The position numbers were made by a program, and so were the translations under genes. Source: Bryobacter sp. CoA8 C33 (lineage in GTDB: Bacteria > Acidobacteriota > Terriglobia > Bryobacterales > Bryobacteraceae). Taken from it: a stretch of DNA of 64,000 nt. Shown here one piece after another: positions 8,853-18,700 of this stretch (its first letter is position 1; every line of letters begins with the position of its first letter). The notes beneath the pieces are model-generated. The model ran no database searches. It was given only the letters and a program-made list of their open reading frames with translations, and was not told the origin of the DNA. Location of the stretch: positions 17,519 to 81,518 of the forward strand of contig JAINDK010000054.1 of assembly GCA_019931185.1 (NCBI GenBank). The letters run 5' to 3'.

Positions 8853-10253
8853 CTATGCGAGAAGTTCCCGGACCACGTTTCCGAAAACGTCAGTCAGCCG
8901 CATATCCCGCCCGCTGTAGCGGAAGGTAAGCTTCAGATGATCCAGTCCGAGCAGATGCAGCATCGTGGCGTGAAGGTCATGCAGGTGCACCTTCTTCTCC
9001 ACGGCAAAATATCCATATTCATCAGTCGCCCCATGGATGTAGCCGCCCTTCACCCCACCTCCCGCCATCCACATCGTGTAGCCAAACGGGTTGTGGTCCC
9101 TGCCAACTTTCGTTGTATCGCCGTCGTCCGGCAATTGAGCACAAGGCGTGCGTCCAAACTCCCCACCCCAGACCACCAGCGTGCTCTCGAGTAGTCCTCG
9201 GCCCTTCAAATCCTGAAGCAAAGCGGCAATCGGTTGGTCTACCGATTTCGCGTTCAGCCGGTGGCCATGCTCCAGACTCGCGTGTTGGTCCCAGCGGTCC
9301 AGCCCGCGCCGGAACGGCGTCAATACCTCGATAAACCGCACGCCCCGCTCCACCAGCCGCCGCGCCGTCAGGCACGATCGGCCAAACTCGGCCGTCAAAT
9401 CGTTATCGAGACCGTACATATTCCGCGTCAACTCCGACTCGTCATCGAGCCGCGCCAACTCCGGTACCGCCGTTTGCATCCGGTATGCCAACTCATAGTT
9501 CCCGATCGTCGCCTCCACCTCGGGAAAATTTTGGAATCGCTCCAGCACGCCCCGGTTCAGATTCCCCAGCAGCCGCAGCTTCGCCCACTGTTCCTCGGCG
9601 GATTTTTCCCTTGGCTCAAGGTCAGCCACCGGCGTGGGCCCAGGCCGGAATAGTGTCGCCTGGTAGCTCGCCGGCAAAAAGCCGGACCCAAAGCAATCCA
9701 AGCCCCCCGGTGGAATCAGACCGTTGTCGAGAACAATAAAGCCAGGCAGGTTTTCGCTCTCGCTTCCCAGCCCATAAGTCGCCCAGGCACCCATGCTCGG
9801 CCGCCCCTGAAAGCCCGACCCCGAATGCAAAAAGTAGTTCGCCGCCGTGTGCTCGGAATGATCGGCCACCATCGACCGGATCACCGCCAGATCGTCCGCA
9901 CAGGAAGCAATATGTGGAAACAACTCACTCACATCCAATCCTGATTGCCCGTAACGCCGGAATTGAAACGGAGAGCCATAAATCCGGTCCGTGATGTTAA
10001 ACACGGTCGTCGGCGGCTTGAACGGAAGTGGATTGCCTGACTCCCGGTTCAATCTTGGCTTCGGGTCGAACGTGTCCATCTGCGACGGCCCGCCGTCCAT
10101 GTAAAGAAAAATCACCGATTTCGCCCGGGCAGGGAAGTGCGCCGGCCGTGTCGCCGCCTCCCCCGATCGCACCATCAGGTCCAGCAACGCCAGGCCGCCA
10201 AACCCGTTGGCCGTCCGGCAAAGTAGTTCTCGCCGGGAAGGTCTATTCGACAT
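8853..10253 (-). CDS. DUF1501 family exported protein (second copy)
   Basis: A 466-residue paralogue of the protein at 5601-6953. It has a Tat-type leader (SRRELLCRTANGFGGLALL), the metal-site-like SVIFLYMDGGPSQMDTFDPK segment at about 46-65, and late motifs STLVVWGGEFGRTPCAQ, GRDHNPFGYTMWMAGGG and HLHDLHATMLHLLGLDH, all standard for DUF1501. Its start overlaps the stop of the upstream 888-residue cytochrome-like gene by 11 bases, so the pair is very probably translated together. Confidence 0.9.
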   Translation of the reverse strand: MSNRPSRRELLCRTANGFGGLALLDLMVRSGEAATRPAHFPARAKSVIFLYMDGGPSQMDTFDPKPRLNRESGNPLPFKPPTTVFNITDRIYGSPFQFRRYGQSGLDVSELFPHIASCADDLAVIRSMVADHSEHTAANYFLHSGSGFQGRPSMGAWATYGLGSESENLPGFIVLDNGLIPPGGLDCFGSGFLPASYQATLFRPGPTPVADLEPREKSAEEQWAKLRLLGNLNRGVLERFQNFPEVEATIGNYELAYRMQTAVPELARLDDESELTRNMYGLDNDLTAEFGRSCLTARRLVERGVRFIEVLTPFRRGLDRWDQHASLEHGHRLNAKSVDQPIAALLQDLKGRGLLESTLVVWGGEFGRTPCAQLPDDGDTTKVGRDHNPFGYTMWMAGGGVKGGYIHGATDEYGYFAVEKKVHLHDLHATMLHLLGLDHLKLTFRYSGRDMRLTDVFGNVVRELLA

Positions 10254-12909
10254 ACAAAAACTCCGCGGAATTTAGCAAAACATGGCACAGGCTGTCCCAG
10301 GAATGAGCCCCGAGATACTGCGCAATTTGTTCTCGCTCACCGGCCAGCGGAGCCCGGCCGAAACCGCTTTCGTACAACCAGCTCACCGGGTCCGTTTGTC
10401 CTTGCGCTGCCTTGGCCCAGCGTGCCGCCGACTGCTGCACAAATTCGTTGTTCAAAAGCAATAGCGCCTGCGCCGGCACGGTCGAGGCGCCCCGCGCCCC
10501 AATCGTCGAGATCGGTGGCGGATAGTCAAAGGCAAGCAAGAGCGGCGTCAGAAAATTCCGCCGTACCTGCAAGTAAATCGAGCGGCGGTTCCGCCCGTCT
10601 ACCGGCCCGCTGGCTGGTTTCCCCCGCCCGTCCTGAAAACGGCTGATATGCGGCGGAATCGAGGGTCCATAAAGCTGCCGGTCGAGTACCCCCGGGACGG
10701 CCAACAGGCTATCGCGCACCGATTCGGCGTCCAGCCGCCGCGGCGGCCTGTGCCACAGTAATTGATTGCGCGGGTCGATCCGCCGCGCCTTCTCATTGCC
10801 CGGGGCATAGCCTTGCCGGTAGGTCGCGCTCAACAAAATCCGGCGTTGCAACTTCTTCAGACTGCCGCCGGAGGCCGTAAATTCCGCTGCCAGCGTATCC
10901 AGCAAGTCTTGATTTGCCGGCGCTTCTCCCATGCGCCCAAAGTTGTCGACGCTCGCCGCCAGGCCCTGCCCAAACAAGTAGTGCCACACCCGGTTGACCA
11001 TCACCCGCGCGACCAGCGGATTGTTCGGGCTCGCCAGCCACTCCGCCAACTCCATTCGGCCACTTCCCCCTGCTACCTCCACCCCGTGCGGCCATGCCGA
11101 AAGCGGCCCGCGCCGCACCGGAGCCCCTAAGTTTTCATGGCTCCCCCGAATATGCAACCGCACGTCCCGCGGCACCTCATCAAAGCTGATCATTCCGAAA
11201 GCCGACTCCGGAATCTCCACCGCCACATCCTCACCAAGCGTGGGAAACGCCGCTCCCTCACTGTCCGGCGGCAGCGGATGATCGGACAGAACAATCGCAT
11301 CGACGGCAATAAAGCCCGTCCGCGAACGATCGACGATTTCAAAGAAACACTCCCGGCCTATCTCCTTGGTCATTCGCATCGACTGCCAGCCCCACTGCCG
11401 CGATGCCGCGAAAAAATCCTCGCTCTTGTGATCGTCGGCCACCAGCGTCACGCGCAAATCCCCACCGCTATACACCTTGCGGTTTGGCTCGCTCCCGGCC
11501 AGACGCACATGTATATACATACGCGGCATGCGCATCTTCACCGACGTCAACGAACCCACCAGTGCCAAATGCCCTTCCGCTCGCGAAGACAGCGCCTGCC
11601 CGCGCCTGCGTATCCCGAACGCCTGCCCCTCGGCATGCCACCAATCCTCCCGCTCAAAGGAGGGCAGTAACTCATCCCCCGGCCTCAAATGAATCTTCGC
11701 CGCCTCAAGCCCTGGATCCGGCTTCCTCTGGGCGATTTCCGCCCGCGCTGCCGCAATCTCCGCCCGCCGTCTCGGACTGTCAATCACCGCCTCCCTCACA
11801 TAGCTGCTGTGCATCACGCCCGCCAACGCGTAATAATCCCGCGTCGGTACCGGATCGAATTTGTGATCGTGACAGCGCGCGCAACTCACCGTCAGCCCGA
11901 GAAAAGTCTTGGTCAGAACATCGATCTGATTGTCCACACGATCCGCCCGCGCCTTCACGGAATCCGTCGCGCTATTTAGCACTTCCCCAAACCAGAAGAA
12001 GCTCGTCCCCAGCGGCGACTCGAGAATCGCTCCATCTCGGCTCAACCGCGGCTCCGCTAGCAAATCCCCCGCCAGATGCTCGCGAATCAACTGCGGATAT
12101 GGAAGGTCCTGGTTGAAGGTGCGGATCAGATAATCGCGATAACGCCAGGCGTCGTTCTTATCGTTATCGAATTCGTGGCCATTCGTCTCGGAATACCGCA
12201 CCAGATCAAGCCACCGCCTTGCCCACCTTTCCCCGTAATGCGGGGAGTCGAGCAACCGGTCCACCAGCCTGCTGTCGGCATCCGCTGCCGGATCGCTCAG
12301 ATACTCATTTATCTCGGCCGGCGTCGGCGGCAGACCATGCAGGTCAAACTTGAGACGGCGCAAATAAGCCCGCCTGTCGACAGGCGGGGCCGGTGATAGA
12401 TTCTTCTCCTCGAGCCGCGCCAGCACAAAACGGTCGATCTCACCGCGCGGCCAACTCTCATTGCGTACTGCCGGCGCTGCCTTTGCCCGCGGCCGCCGCA
12501 GACTCCACAACGGCGCGGCTGCCTTTGTCTTCGCCGGCCCCACGGAGCCCGTTCGCGGGTCCGGTGCACCCATTTCAATCCAATGACGGAAATCCGCGAT
12601 CACCTCTGCCGACAGCTTCCCGGTCGGAGGCATCAGCACCCTCCGATTCGTCCCGTTCAACGCATGCAGCAACAAACTCTCCTCCGGCTTGCCGGCCACC
12701 ACGGCCGGCCCGGAATCTCCCCCTTGGCGCATCGCCTCCCGGCTGTCGAGCCGCAGCCCGCCAAACGGTGCTTTCTGTTCTCCGCTATGACACGACAGGC
12801 ACTGCCGCACCAGCACCGGCCGAATCTTCTTTTCAAAAAAATCCTCGCCCGGATCTCCCAGAGCAATCCCACTCAGCCCCAAACAAAACGCAATACACCG
12901 CACGGTCAT
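10243..12909 (-). CDS. PSCyt1-DUF1549-DUF1553 (PSD1) planctomycete-type cytochrome protein
   Basis: An 888-residue predicted periplasmic cytochrome-like protein. Domain order: short signal peptide; PSCyt1 haem c domain with CLSCH at 37-41 and the downstream methionine region RVLMPPTGKLS; DUF1549 (YLRRLKFDLHGLPPTPAEINEYL; SPHYGERWARRWLDLVRYSETNGHE); a second haem motif CARCHDHKFDP; a middle lectin-like insert; and DUF1553 (NPLVARVMVNRVWHYLFGQGL; RRILLSATYRQ; LLLLNNEFV). This is the complete form of the family, unlike the shorter paralogue at 6965-8797. Its ATG is only 12 bases from the start of the divergent gene at 12922. Confidence 0.92.
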   Translation of the reverse strand: MTVRCIAFCLGLSGIALGDPGEDFFEKKIRPVLVRQCLSCHSGEQKAPFGGLRLDSREAMRQGGDSGPAVVAGKPEESLLLHALNGTNRRVLMPPTGKLSAEVIADFRHWIEMGAPDPRTGSVGPAKTKAAAPLWSLRRPRAKAAPAVRNESWPRGEIDRFVLARLEEKNLSPAPPVDRRAYLRRLKFDLHGLPPTPAEINEYLSDPAADADSRLVDRLLDSPHYGERWARRWLDLVRYSETNGHEFDNDKNDAWRYRDYLIRTFNQDLPYPQLIREHLAGDLLAEPRLSRDGAILESPLGTSFFWFGEVLNSATDSVKARADRVDNQIDVLTKTFLGLTVSCARCHDHKFDPVPTRDYYALAGVMHSSYVREAVIDSPRRRAEIAAARAEIAQRKPDPGLEAAKIHLRPGDELLPSFEREDWWHAEGQAFGIRRRGQALSSRAEGHLALVGSLTSVKMRMPRMYIHVRLAGSEPNRKVYSGGDLRVTLVADDHKSEDFFAASRQWGWQSMRMTKEIGRECFFEIVDRSRTGFIAVDAIVLSDHPLPPDSEGAAFPTLGEDVAVEIPESAFGMISFDEVPRDVRLHIRGSHENLGAPVRRGPLSAWPHGVEVAGGSGRMELAEWLASPNNPLVARVMVNRVWHYLFGQGLAASVDNFGRMGEAPANQDLLDTLAAEFTASGGSLKKLQRRILLSATYRQGYAPGNEKARRIDPRNQLLWHRPPRRLDAESVRDSLLAVPGVLDRQLYGPSIPPHISRFQDGRGKPASGPVDGRNRRSIYLQVRRNFLTPLLLAFDYPPPISTIGARGASTVPAQALLLLNNEFVQQSAARWAKAAQGQTDPVSWLYESGFGRAPLAGEREQIAQYLGAHSWDSLCHVLLNSAEFLYVE

Positions 12910-12921
12910 TGCCCATATTGT

Positions 12922-13572
12922 ATGAAACTGAAGGGCATGTGGATGCTTGTCACGCTGCTTCTCGCCAGCACCCTGGCCCCGGTCAACGATGCCCCGCGCG
13001 ACAAAGACTTCTCGGCATATCTCAAGAAGCTTCGGGGAGCCGTGGCCAAGCGCGACCCCCTGGCACTAAAAAAGTTGGTTTCCGGCAAAGTCATCCTAGG
13101 CGGCTTCGCCGAAAAGGATGAGACCGGTTGGTCCCGATTTGAGGCCCGCTGGCAGCCCGCCCGCGCTGACAGCGAGCTCTGGGACGTGCTCGCCGATCTT
13201 CTCGATCTCGGCTTCTTTCGCGAATCCCCGGATACCTTCGTCAGCCCCTATCTTTGCTGGAAGTTCCCCCGTGAACTCGACCCCTCCCAACACCTCGTGG
13301 TCCTGCGCGATGCCCTCCCCCTGCGAGCGAAACCAGACCGTGGTTCTCCCTCTATTGCCACCCTCGCCTTCGACGTCGTCCGCCGCAAGGACCCCGCGCT
13401 CGCTGGCGGCGCCTTCGACTGGGTTCTTGTCGAAACAGCCGCTGGCCAGACCGGCTACGTCCAGCGGGCCAATGTCCGCAGTCCCTTGATGGCCCGCGGG
13501 CAGTTCTCGCGCCTCAATGGCCAATGGCTCCTCGTAGCTCTCGATCGCGCCCAACCAGGCGCGCAACATTAA
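12922..13572 (+). CDS. Exported SH3-like domain protein
   Basis: A 216-residue protein with an N-terminal signal peptide (MKLKGMWMLVTLLLAS). The C-terminal half looks like a bacterial SH3 domain: the segment around VLRDALPLRAKPDRGSPS, then GAFDWVLVETAAGQTGYVQRANVRSP, matches the 'LPLRAKPS ... DWVKV..DGRTGYV' pattern. The middle (KRDPLALKKLVSGKVILGGF) resembles the region before SH3 in other acidobacterial exported proteins. The ATG at 12922 is chosen because the signal peptide begins there; ATG 12937 is an alternative. Transcription diverges from the cytochrome gene. A terminator hairpin lies about 90 bases downstream. Binding target unknown. Confidence 0.7.
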   Translation: MKLKGMWMLVTLLLASTLAPVNDAPRDKDFSAYLKKLRGAVAKRDPLALKKLVSGKVILGGFAEKDETGWSRFEARWQPARADSELWDVLADLLDLGFFRESPDTFVSPYLCWKFPRELDPSQHLVVLRDALPLRAKPDRGSPSIATLAFDVVRRKDPALAGGAFDWVLVETAAGQTGYVQRANVRSPLMARGQFSRLNGQWLLVALDRAQPGAQH

Positions 13573-13662
13573 TTTCCTTCGGTCCCTTACCGGCCCGCGT
13601 GCTTTGGGAATCCTTTCTTGCTGAGCCACGGGTTTTCCGCACAACGGTCCTCAACAGCAAAT

Positions 13663-13691
13663 GCCGGGGGCGGCACGGCCCCCGGCGTTTT
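13663..13691 (+). terminator. Rho-independent terminator
   Basis: A perfect 9-bp GC stem (GCCGGGGGC / GCCCCCGGC) with a 6-base loop, followed by GTTTT. It sits between the convergent SH3-like gene and the PhoX gene and best serves the plus-strand gene. Confidence 0.7.
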
Positions 13692-13715
13692 GGGTTTGCC
13701 TGCCTTTGTTCTGCC

Positions 13716-15662
13716 TTAGCTGCCCACTACTCCCCGGCCCCAAGCCTTACGCACAAATACGACTGCAGGCCTGGGCAGGCCCGAACCTGTTGGCCAACTG
13801 GAGATCGGACGTTCAAACGTCCCTCCCTCTCCCGGATGCTGCACGGCGAGGAAAAACGTCGTGTTGTCCGGCGTAAACGTTGGCCCACACGTTTCCGCTC
13901 CAATCGGAACGCTCATGAATGGCAGCAGCGTCCCGCGGTCCGGACCTTCCGTGACGCAGGCATAAATCGCGTCCTGCCAGCCCAGCGCCGCTTCCATCCC
14001 GTCCGTGCCAATCCACAAATTGCCTTGATTGTCGAACGCGATGTTGTCCGGCGCACCGATCGGCGAAACCTTCTCGCGTGGCGCGCCCGCGAAATACGTG
14101 CCCTGCGCCGGAACGTTCGGATCACCGCAAAGCATGAAGATTCCCCACTGAAATGTTGTTGCCGCATGGTCATTGCCCTGCTCACGCACTTCAATGATGT
14201 GGCCCGAGCGATTGTTCGCCCTTGGATTCGCCGCATCCGTGCCAGGGCTCGAACCCAGCCCCCGGTTCGTGTTGTTCGTGCAGACTATGTAGAGCAGACC
14301 CGTTACCGGGTTCACTTCCACATCCTCCGGCCGGTCCATCCGAGTTGCTCCCAACGCATCGGCCGCCTGCCGGCAACGAATCAGCACATCTGCTTGATTC
14401 CGCCAGCCATTGGCTACCGTCAATCCGCCCGTACCATGAACCAGCGGCAACCACACCCCGCTGCCATCGGCATTGAATCGCGCTACATAAAGCGTTCCGT
14501 TGTCCAGCAAGTCCATGTTCGACCCCCGGTTATCCGGGTTGAACACGCCCGCCGTGACAAACTTATATGCATAATCGAAGCGCTCATCGTCGCCCGAGTA
14601 CACCACCACTTGGCCGTTTTTGGCAATCGTGCTCGAAGCATTTTCATGCTTGGCCCGTCCCATCGCCGTACGCTTCTTCGGCATCGAGTTCGGGTCATAG
14701 GGATCGATTTCCACCACCCAGCCGAATCGGTTCGCTTCGTTCGGTTCCTTCACCTGGTCAAAACGGTCATAGAATCGTTCCCATCGCCGGGCTGAGGCCG
14801 CTGTCGGCGTCCCGTAGCGCGCCATATTGTCCCGGTTCACCCCCGCCGGCATCTGCGCCCGGTTGGCGAAATACTGGTTGAAATTCTCCTCCGCCGTCAG
14901 AAATGTACCCCACGGCGTCTGCCCTCCGGCGCAGTTGTTCAACGTCCCGCGCACCCGCGTGCCCGAGCGGTCTGCCGTAGTTTGCAGCATCATGTCGCCC
15001 GCCGCCGGCCCCGTGATCAGCATCTCCGTCTCCCCGGTAATCCGGCGATTGAACCTGGAATTAGCGTTGTAGTGCCAAGAGCCGTAAAACTCCTCGATTT
15101 CAATCACCGACACCCCATGGGCCGCAATCTCCGCATCGACGAAGTCCTTTGTCGTGCGGTCCGGGCTCCAATTCGGAAACATCTGCTGCGGGTCCGTATA
15201 CTCATGATTCACGCACATCAGCGCCCGTCGGGAACTGTTCGACCGCCAGTCCGGCAGCGGGTGGTACGTGATCATGTCGCAGTTGTAACCGAATTGCTGT
15301 GACTGCGTTGCCCCATTTTGCATTTGCGGGTTGAAGTCCGGCGCGTTCTGCACCACCGGGTCTCCCCACTTAATCAACACTCCAGCTTCATATCCTTCAG
15401 GTATGTCCAGATAGTCCTGATCTTTTCCCAGACGAATCGGCTTGAACGTCAATCCTGTCGATGCCGCTGCTTGCGCCGATTGGCTTCCCGCCGCCACCGC
15501 CGCCGCTCCGCTCAACAACGTCTTGATCAGATCCCGGCGCTGCATGCCCCTTTCCACGACTTCCTTAAAGTCGGGGGAATCGTTTTTCCCCGGTACCGTC
15601 TCCGCGTTTTCTGCTTCTTTGTCGCGCCACGGCGCGTTCAAAATCGCTTTATGTTCCTGCAC
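13716..15662 (-). CDS. PhoX-family (DUF839) alkaline phosphatase
   Basis: PhoX enzymes are Tat-exported, Ca/Fe-dependent phosphomonoesterases that release phosphate in the periplasm. The 648-residue protein has the family's N-terminal lead segment ending in DFKEVVERGMQRRDLIKTLL, where RRD starts the Tat signal, followed by the alanine-rich stretch to about residue 66. Typical PhoX segments follow: CVNHEYTD, GPAAGDMMLQTTAD, LNNCAGGQTPWGTFLTAEENFNQYF, GRAKHENASS, VYSGDDERFDYAYKFV, RPEDVEVNPVTGLLYIVCTNN, PDNIAFDNQGNLWIGTDG and GAETCGPTFTPDNTTFFLAVQHPGEG. A GTG at 15662 is used to keep the usual lead; ATG 15545 would start directly at the Tat motif. Confidence 0.9.
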   Translation of the reverse strand: MQEHKAILNAPWRDKEAENAETVPGKNDSPDFKEVVERGMQRRDLIKTLLSGAAAVAAGSQSAQAAASTGLTFKPIRLGKDQDYLDIPEGYEAGVLIKWGDPVVQNAPDFNPQMQNGATQSQQFGYNCDMITYHPLPDWRSNSSRRALMCVNHEYTDPQQMFPNWSPDRTTKDFVDAEIAAHGVSVIEIEEFYGSWHYNANSRFNRRITGETEMLITGPAAGDMMLQTTADRSGTRVRGTLNNCAGGQTPWGTFLTAEENFNQYFANRAQMPAGVNRDNMARYGTPTAASARRWERFYDRFDQVKEPNEANRFGWVVEIDPYDPNSMPKKRTAMGRAKHENASSTIAKNGQVVVYSGDDERFDYAYKFVTAGVFNPDNRGSNMDLLDNGTLYVARFNADGSGVWLPLVHGTGGLTVANGWRNQADVLIRCRQAADALGATRMDRPEDVEVNPVTGLLYIVCTNNTNRGLGSSPGTDAANPRANNRSGHIIEVREQGNDHAATTFQWGIFMLCGDPNVPAQGTYFAGAPREKVSPIGAPDNIAFDNQGNLWIGTDGMEAALGWQDAIYACVTEGPDRGTLLPFMSVPIGAETCGPTFTPDNTTFFLAVQHPGEGGTFERPISSWPTGSGLPRPAVVFVRKAWGRGVVGS

Positions 15663-15730
15663 ATTACACCTCTCTCCGGTCAGATACTAACCCAGAGCTT
15701 AGGATCCTAATGTGAACTAACCATGGCAAT

Positions 15731-15755
15731 CAGATAAATGTGTGAATATTATCTG
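15731..15755. repeat. Short inverted repeat CAGATAA-N11-TTATCTG
   Basis: A 7-bp perfect inverted repeat with an 11-base spacer overlaps the stop codon of the deacylase-like gene and lies 69 bases before the PhoX start. No T-run follows on the minus strand, so it is a weak terminator candidate; it could equally be an operator for the PhoX gene. Small enough to be chance. Confidence 0.3.
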
Positions 15756-18700
15756 GTTACGGATTCATAACGATAGCCCGGCCCCCGCAAAATCTTCCCC
15801 GGTTTCGCTCCCGTATGCTTGCCGTTCAGCACCACAATCTCGCCATTTACAACAACTTGACTGATCCCCGTCGACAGCCGGTGCGGATCCTCGAACGTCG
15901 CTTCATCCTTCACCGTCGCCGGATCGAAAACAACCAGATCCGCGGCCATGCCCGGCCGCAATAATCCCCGCTCCTGTAAATGCAGCCGCGTCGCCACCGC
16001 ACCCGTCATCTTGAACACCGCATCCTCGAGCGGAATCGCCTTCAACTCCCGGCTGTAATAACCCAGTACTCGCGGATAAGTGCCATAAGTGCGAGGATGC
16101 GTCGGTCCATTCTTCGCTTCCGGGTCAGCCCCCCCGGCATCCGTCGAAATCTTGATCCACGGCTGCTTCAACTGCGTCGCGATATTCGACTCATTGATCG
16201 TGAAGTAAATTGTCGAAATCGTTTGCCGCTCACTGCGCAGCAGCGCGATCACCGTCTCCGGCCAAGGCAACTTCATGTCCTCGGCAATTCGATTCAGCCG
16301 CATGCCCTTGAACCGTTGATTCTCCGGCTTCTTCAATCCAATCGGCTGCACCAAATCCGGATCGCGGCCCTTATTGTCCCGCAGCATCTCCGCCATGATC
16401 TTTTCGCGCATCTCCTTGTTGTCTAGATTCGCCCATAACTTGCCGTCGGCCGCCGACCAGTCCGGCAGCATCGCTGTCAGCGCCGTCCCCGATGCCTCAT
16501 ACGGATACATATTGGCCTGAATGTCCACGCCGGCATCGCGCAGATTCTGAATTCGCTGGATTGCCGCCGGCATCAACTGCCAGTTCTTGCGGCCCGCCGC
16601 CTTCAAGTGGTAAATCTCCGCCGCGACCCCGCCGTTGCGGCCAATCGATGCCGCTTCCTCGATTGACTCCAGCAGCTTGTCTGCTTCCGACCTTACATGC
16701 GAAATGTAAGTTCCTCCCCACGGCGCCATCGCCCGAGCCAGCGCCGTCAGTTCCGCCGTCGAAGCATAGGAACCCGGCGGATAAATCAGTGCCGAAGCCA
16801 GTCCGAAGGCGCCATCCCCCATCGCCTCGCTCAAAGCGCCCGCCATTCGTCCCAATTCCGCCGCGCTCGGCTCTCCCATCGCGAAACCCTTGCCATAGGC
16901 CCGGATCGTGCCCGCCCCCACAAAGGATCCGAAGTTCGCCGAAGCCCCACGCCCGGCCATCGTTCGCAGCCAGCGATCGAACGAGTGCGGCCCGCTGAAG
17001 TTTGAGTCCGCCTGATCCCCCGTCTTCTCGTTGGCCGGCGCGTTGGACCACCCCTCCCCCATGATCTCGCTCGTGATTCCCTGGGTGATCTTCGACACCA
17101 GCCGCCCGTCTCCCCTCGTCAGCGCCTCTCGCGAATGGCTCTGGATGTCGATAAAGCCCGGGCTCAGCGCCAGCCCCTTCAAATCGAAGCTTTGCCGCGC
17201 GCTCGCCCCGTTCAGCAACCCCGGCGGCGTCATCGCCGCAATCCGCCCGCTCTTCACCGCCAGATCTCCGGAATACCAGCCCGCCCCCGTGCCATCAATC
17301 AGCCGCGCATTCTTGTAAATAATGTCATACGCCTGATTTGCCCCCCGCCCGTAGCCCGGCCCGCGAACAATCGCTCCTGGCTTCGCGCCCGTGTGCCGGC
17401 CCTCCCGCCAAACCGCCACACCATTGACATAAACCGAATGGATGCCACTCGAGACCTGATGCGGTTCCGTGTAGGAAGCCGTGGACCCTACCGTATCCGC
17501 ATCAAAAAGAACCAAGTCGGCGTGAAAGCCTGGACGCAGTAAACCCCGGTCCAGAATCTGCAGCCGCAGCGCCGTCGCCGACGTCAGCTTGCGCACGGCC
17601 TCCTCAAGCGTAAGCACTTTCTTCTCGCGCACATAATAGCCAAGGATCCGCGTCGCGGTTCCATAACTGCGCGGATGCACCAGCCCCCGCGGATTCTCCG
17701 GGTCCACCCCACCCGCATCCGTCCCGAACTTCATCCACGGCTCCCGCATCATCGCCTCGACATTGCTGTCGCTCATCATGAAATACACCGTGCTGATTCG
17801 CTGCTTCTCGCTCCCCAGCAGCCGAAAGACCGCCTCCGTCCAACTCACCCCCATCGATGCCGCAATCTCCGACAGATACTTTCCTGCATACTGCTTGTTC
17901 TCCGGTTTCATCACCCCTAGCACCAGCACTCCCTCCGGCGTCGAGGCGTTGCAAAGGTTCTCCCACGAAGTCCTTTCCCGCAACATCTCCTCCCGCATCT
18001 TCTCGCGAACTTCCGGGTTATTGATGTTTTCATACAACTTGCCATCAGCCGCCGACCACGGCGGCAGGCACGAACTCAGCCCCGTCGAACCCGCCGTGTA
18101 CGGATACATGTTCGCCTGCAGATCCACTCCCTGCTTCCGCGCATTGTGGATCGAGGTGAGTAACTCCCCCGCCTTCCCCCAATTTCTTTTTCCCGCCGCC
18201 TTCAGGTGATAAATCTCCACCGGCACCCCCGCCTCCTTCCCAATGCGCACCGTTTCCTCGAAGGCGGGAAACAAGTCATCGGCCTCCGAGCGCATATGCG
18301 TAATGTAGGTGCCGCCATATGCAGCCATTACCTTTGCTACCGCAATCAATTCCTCCGTGTCGGAATAGGACCCTGGCGGGTAGATGAGCGCACTGGCGAG
18401 CCCGAAGGCGCCATCCTCCATGGCTTCCTTCATGGCCCCCTGCATCTCGGCGATTTCTTCGGCCGTCGCTTTGCCCGCCGCCATGCCCTTGGCGTAGGCG
18501 CGAATCGTCCCTTGTCCCGCATAGGAGCCAAAATTCACACTCACCCCGCGCTCCTGGATTGCTTTCAGCCACCGGTCAAAGCCGTGCGGCCCGATAAAGC
18601 GCGCATCCGCCTCCGTCGCCGACTTCTCGCTCGCGGGAGCATTCGAGGCGCCCTCGCCCAGAATTTCGGTCGTGAAACCCTGCGAAACCTTGCTGATCAC

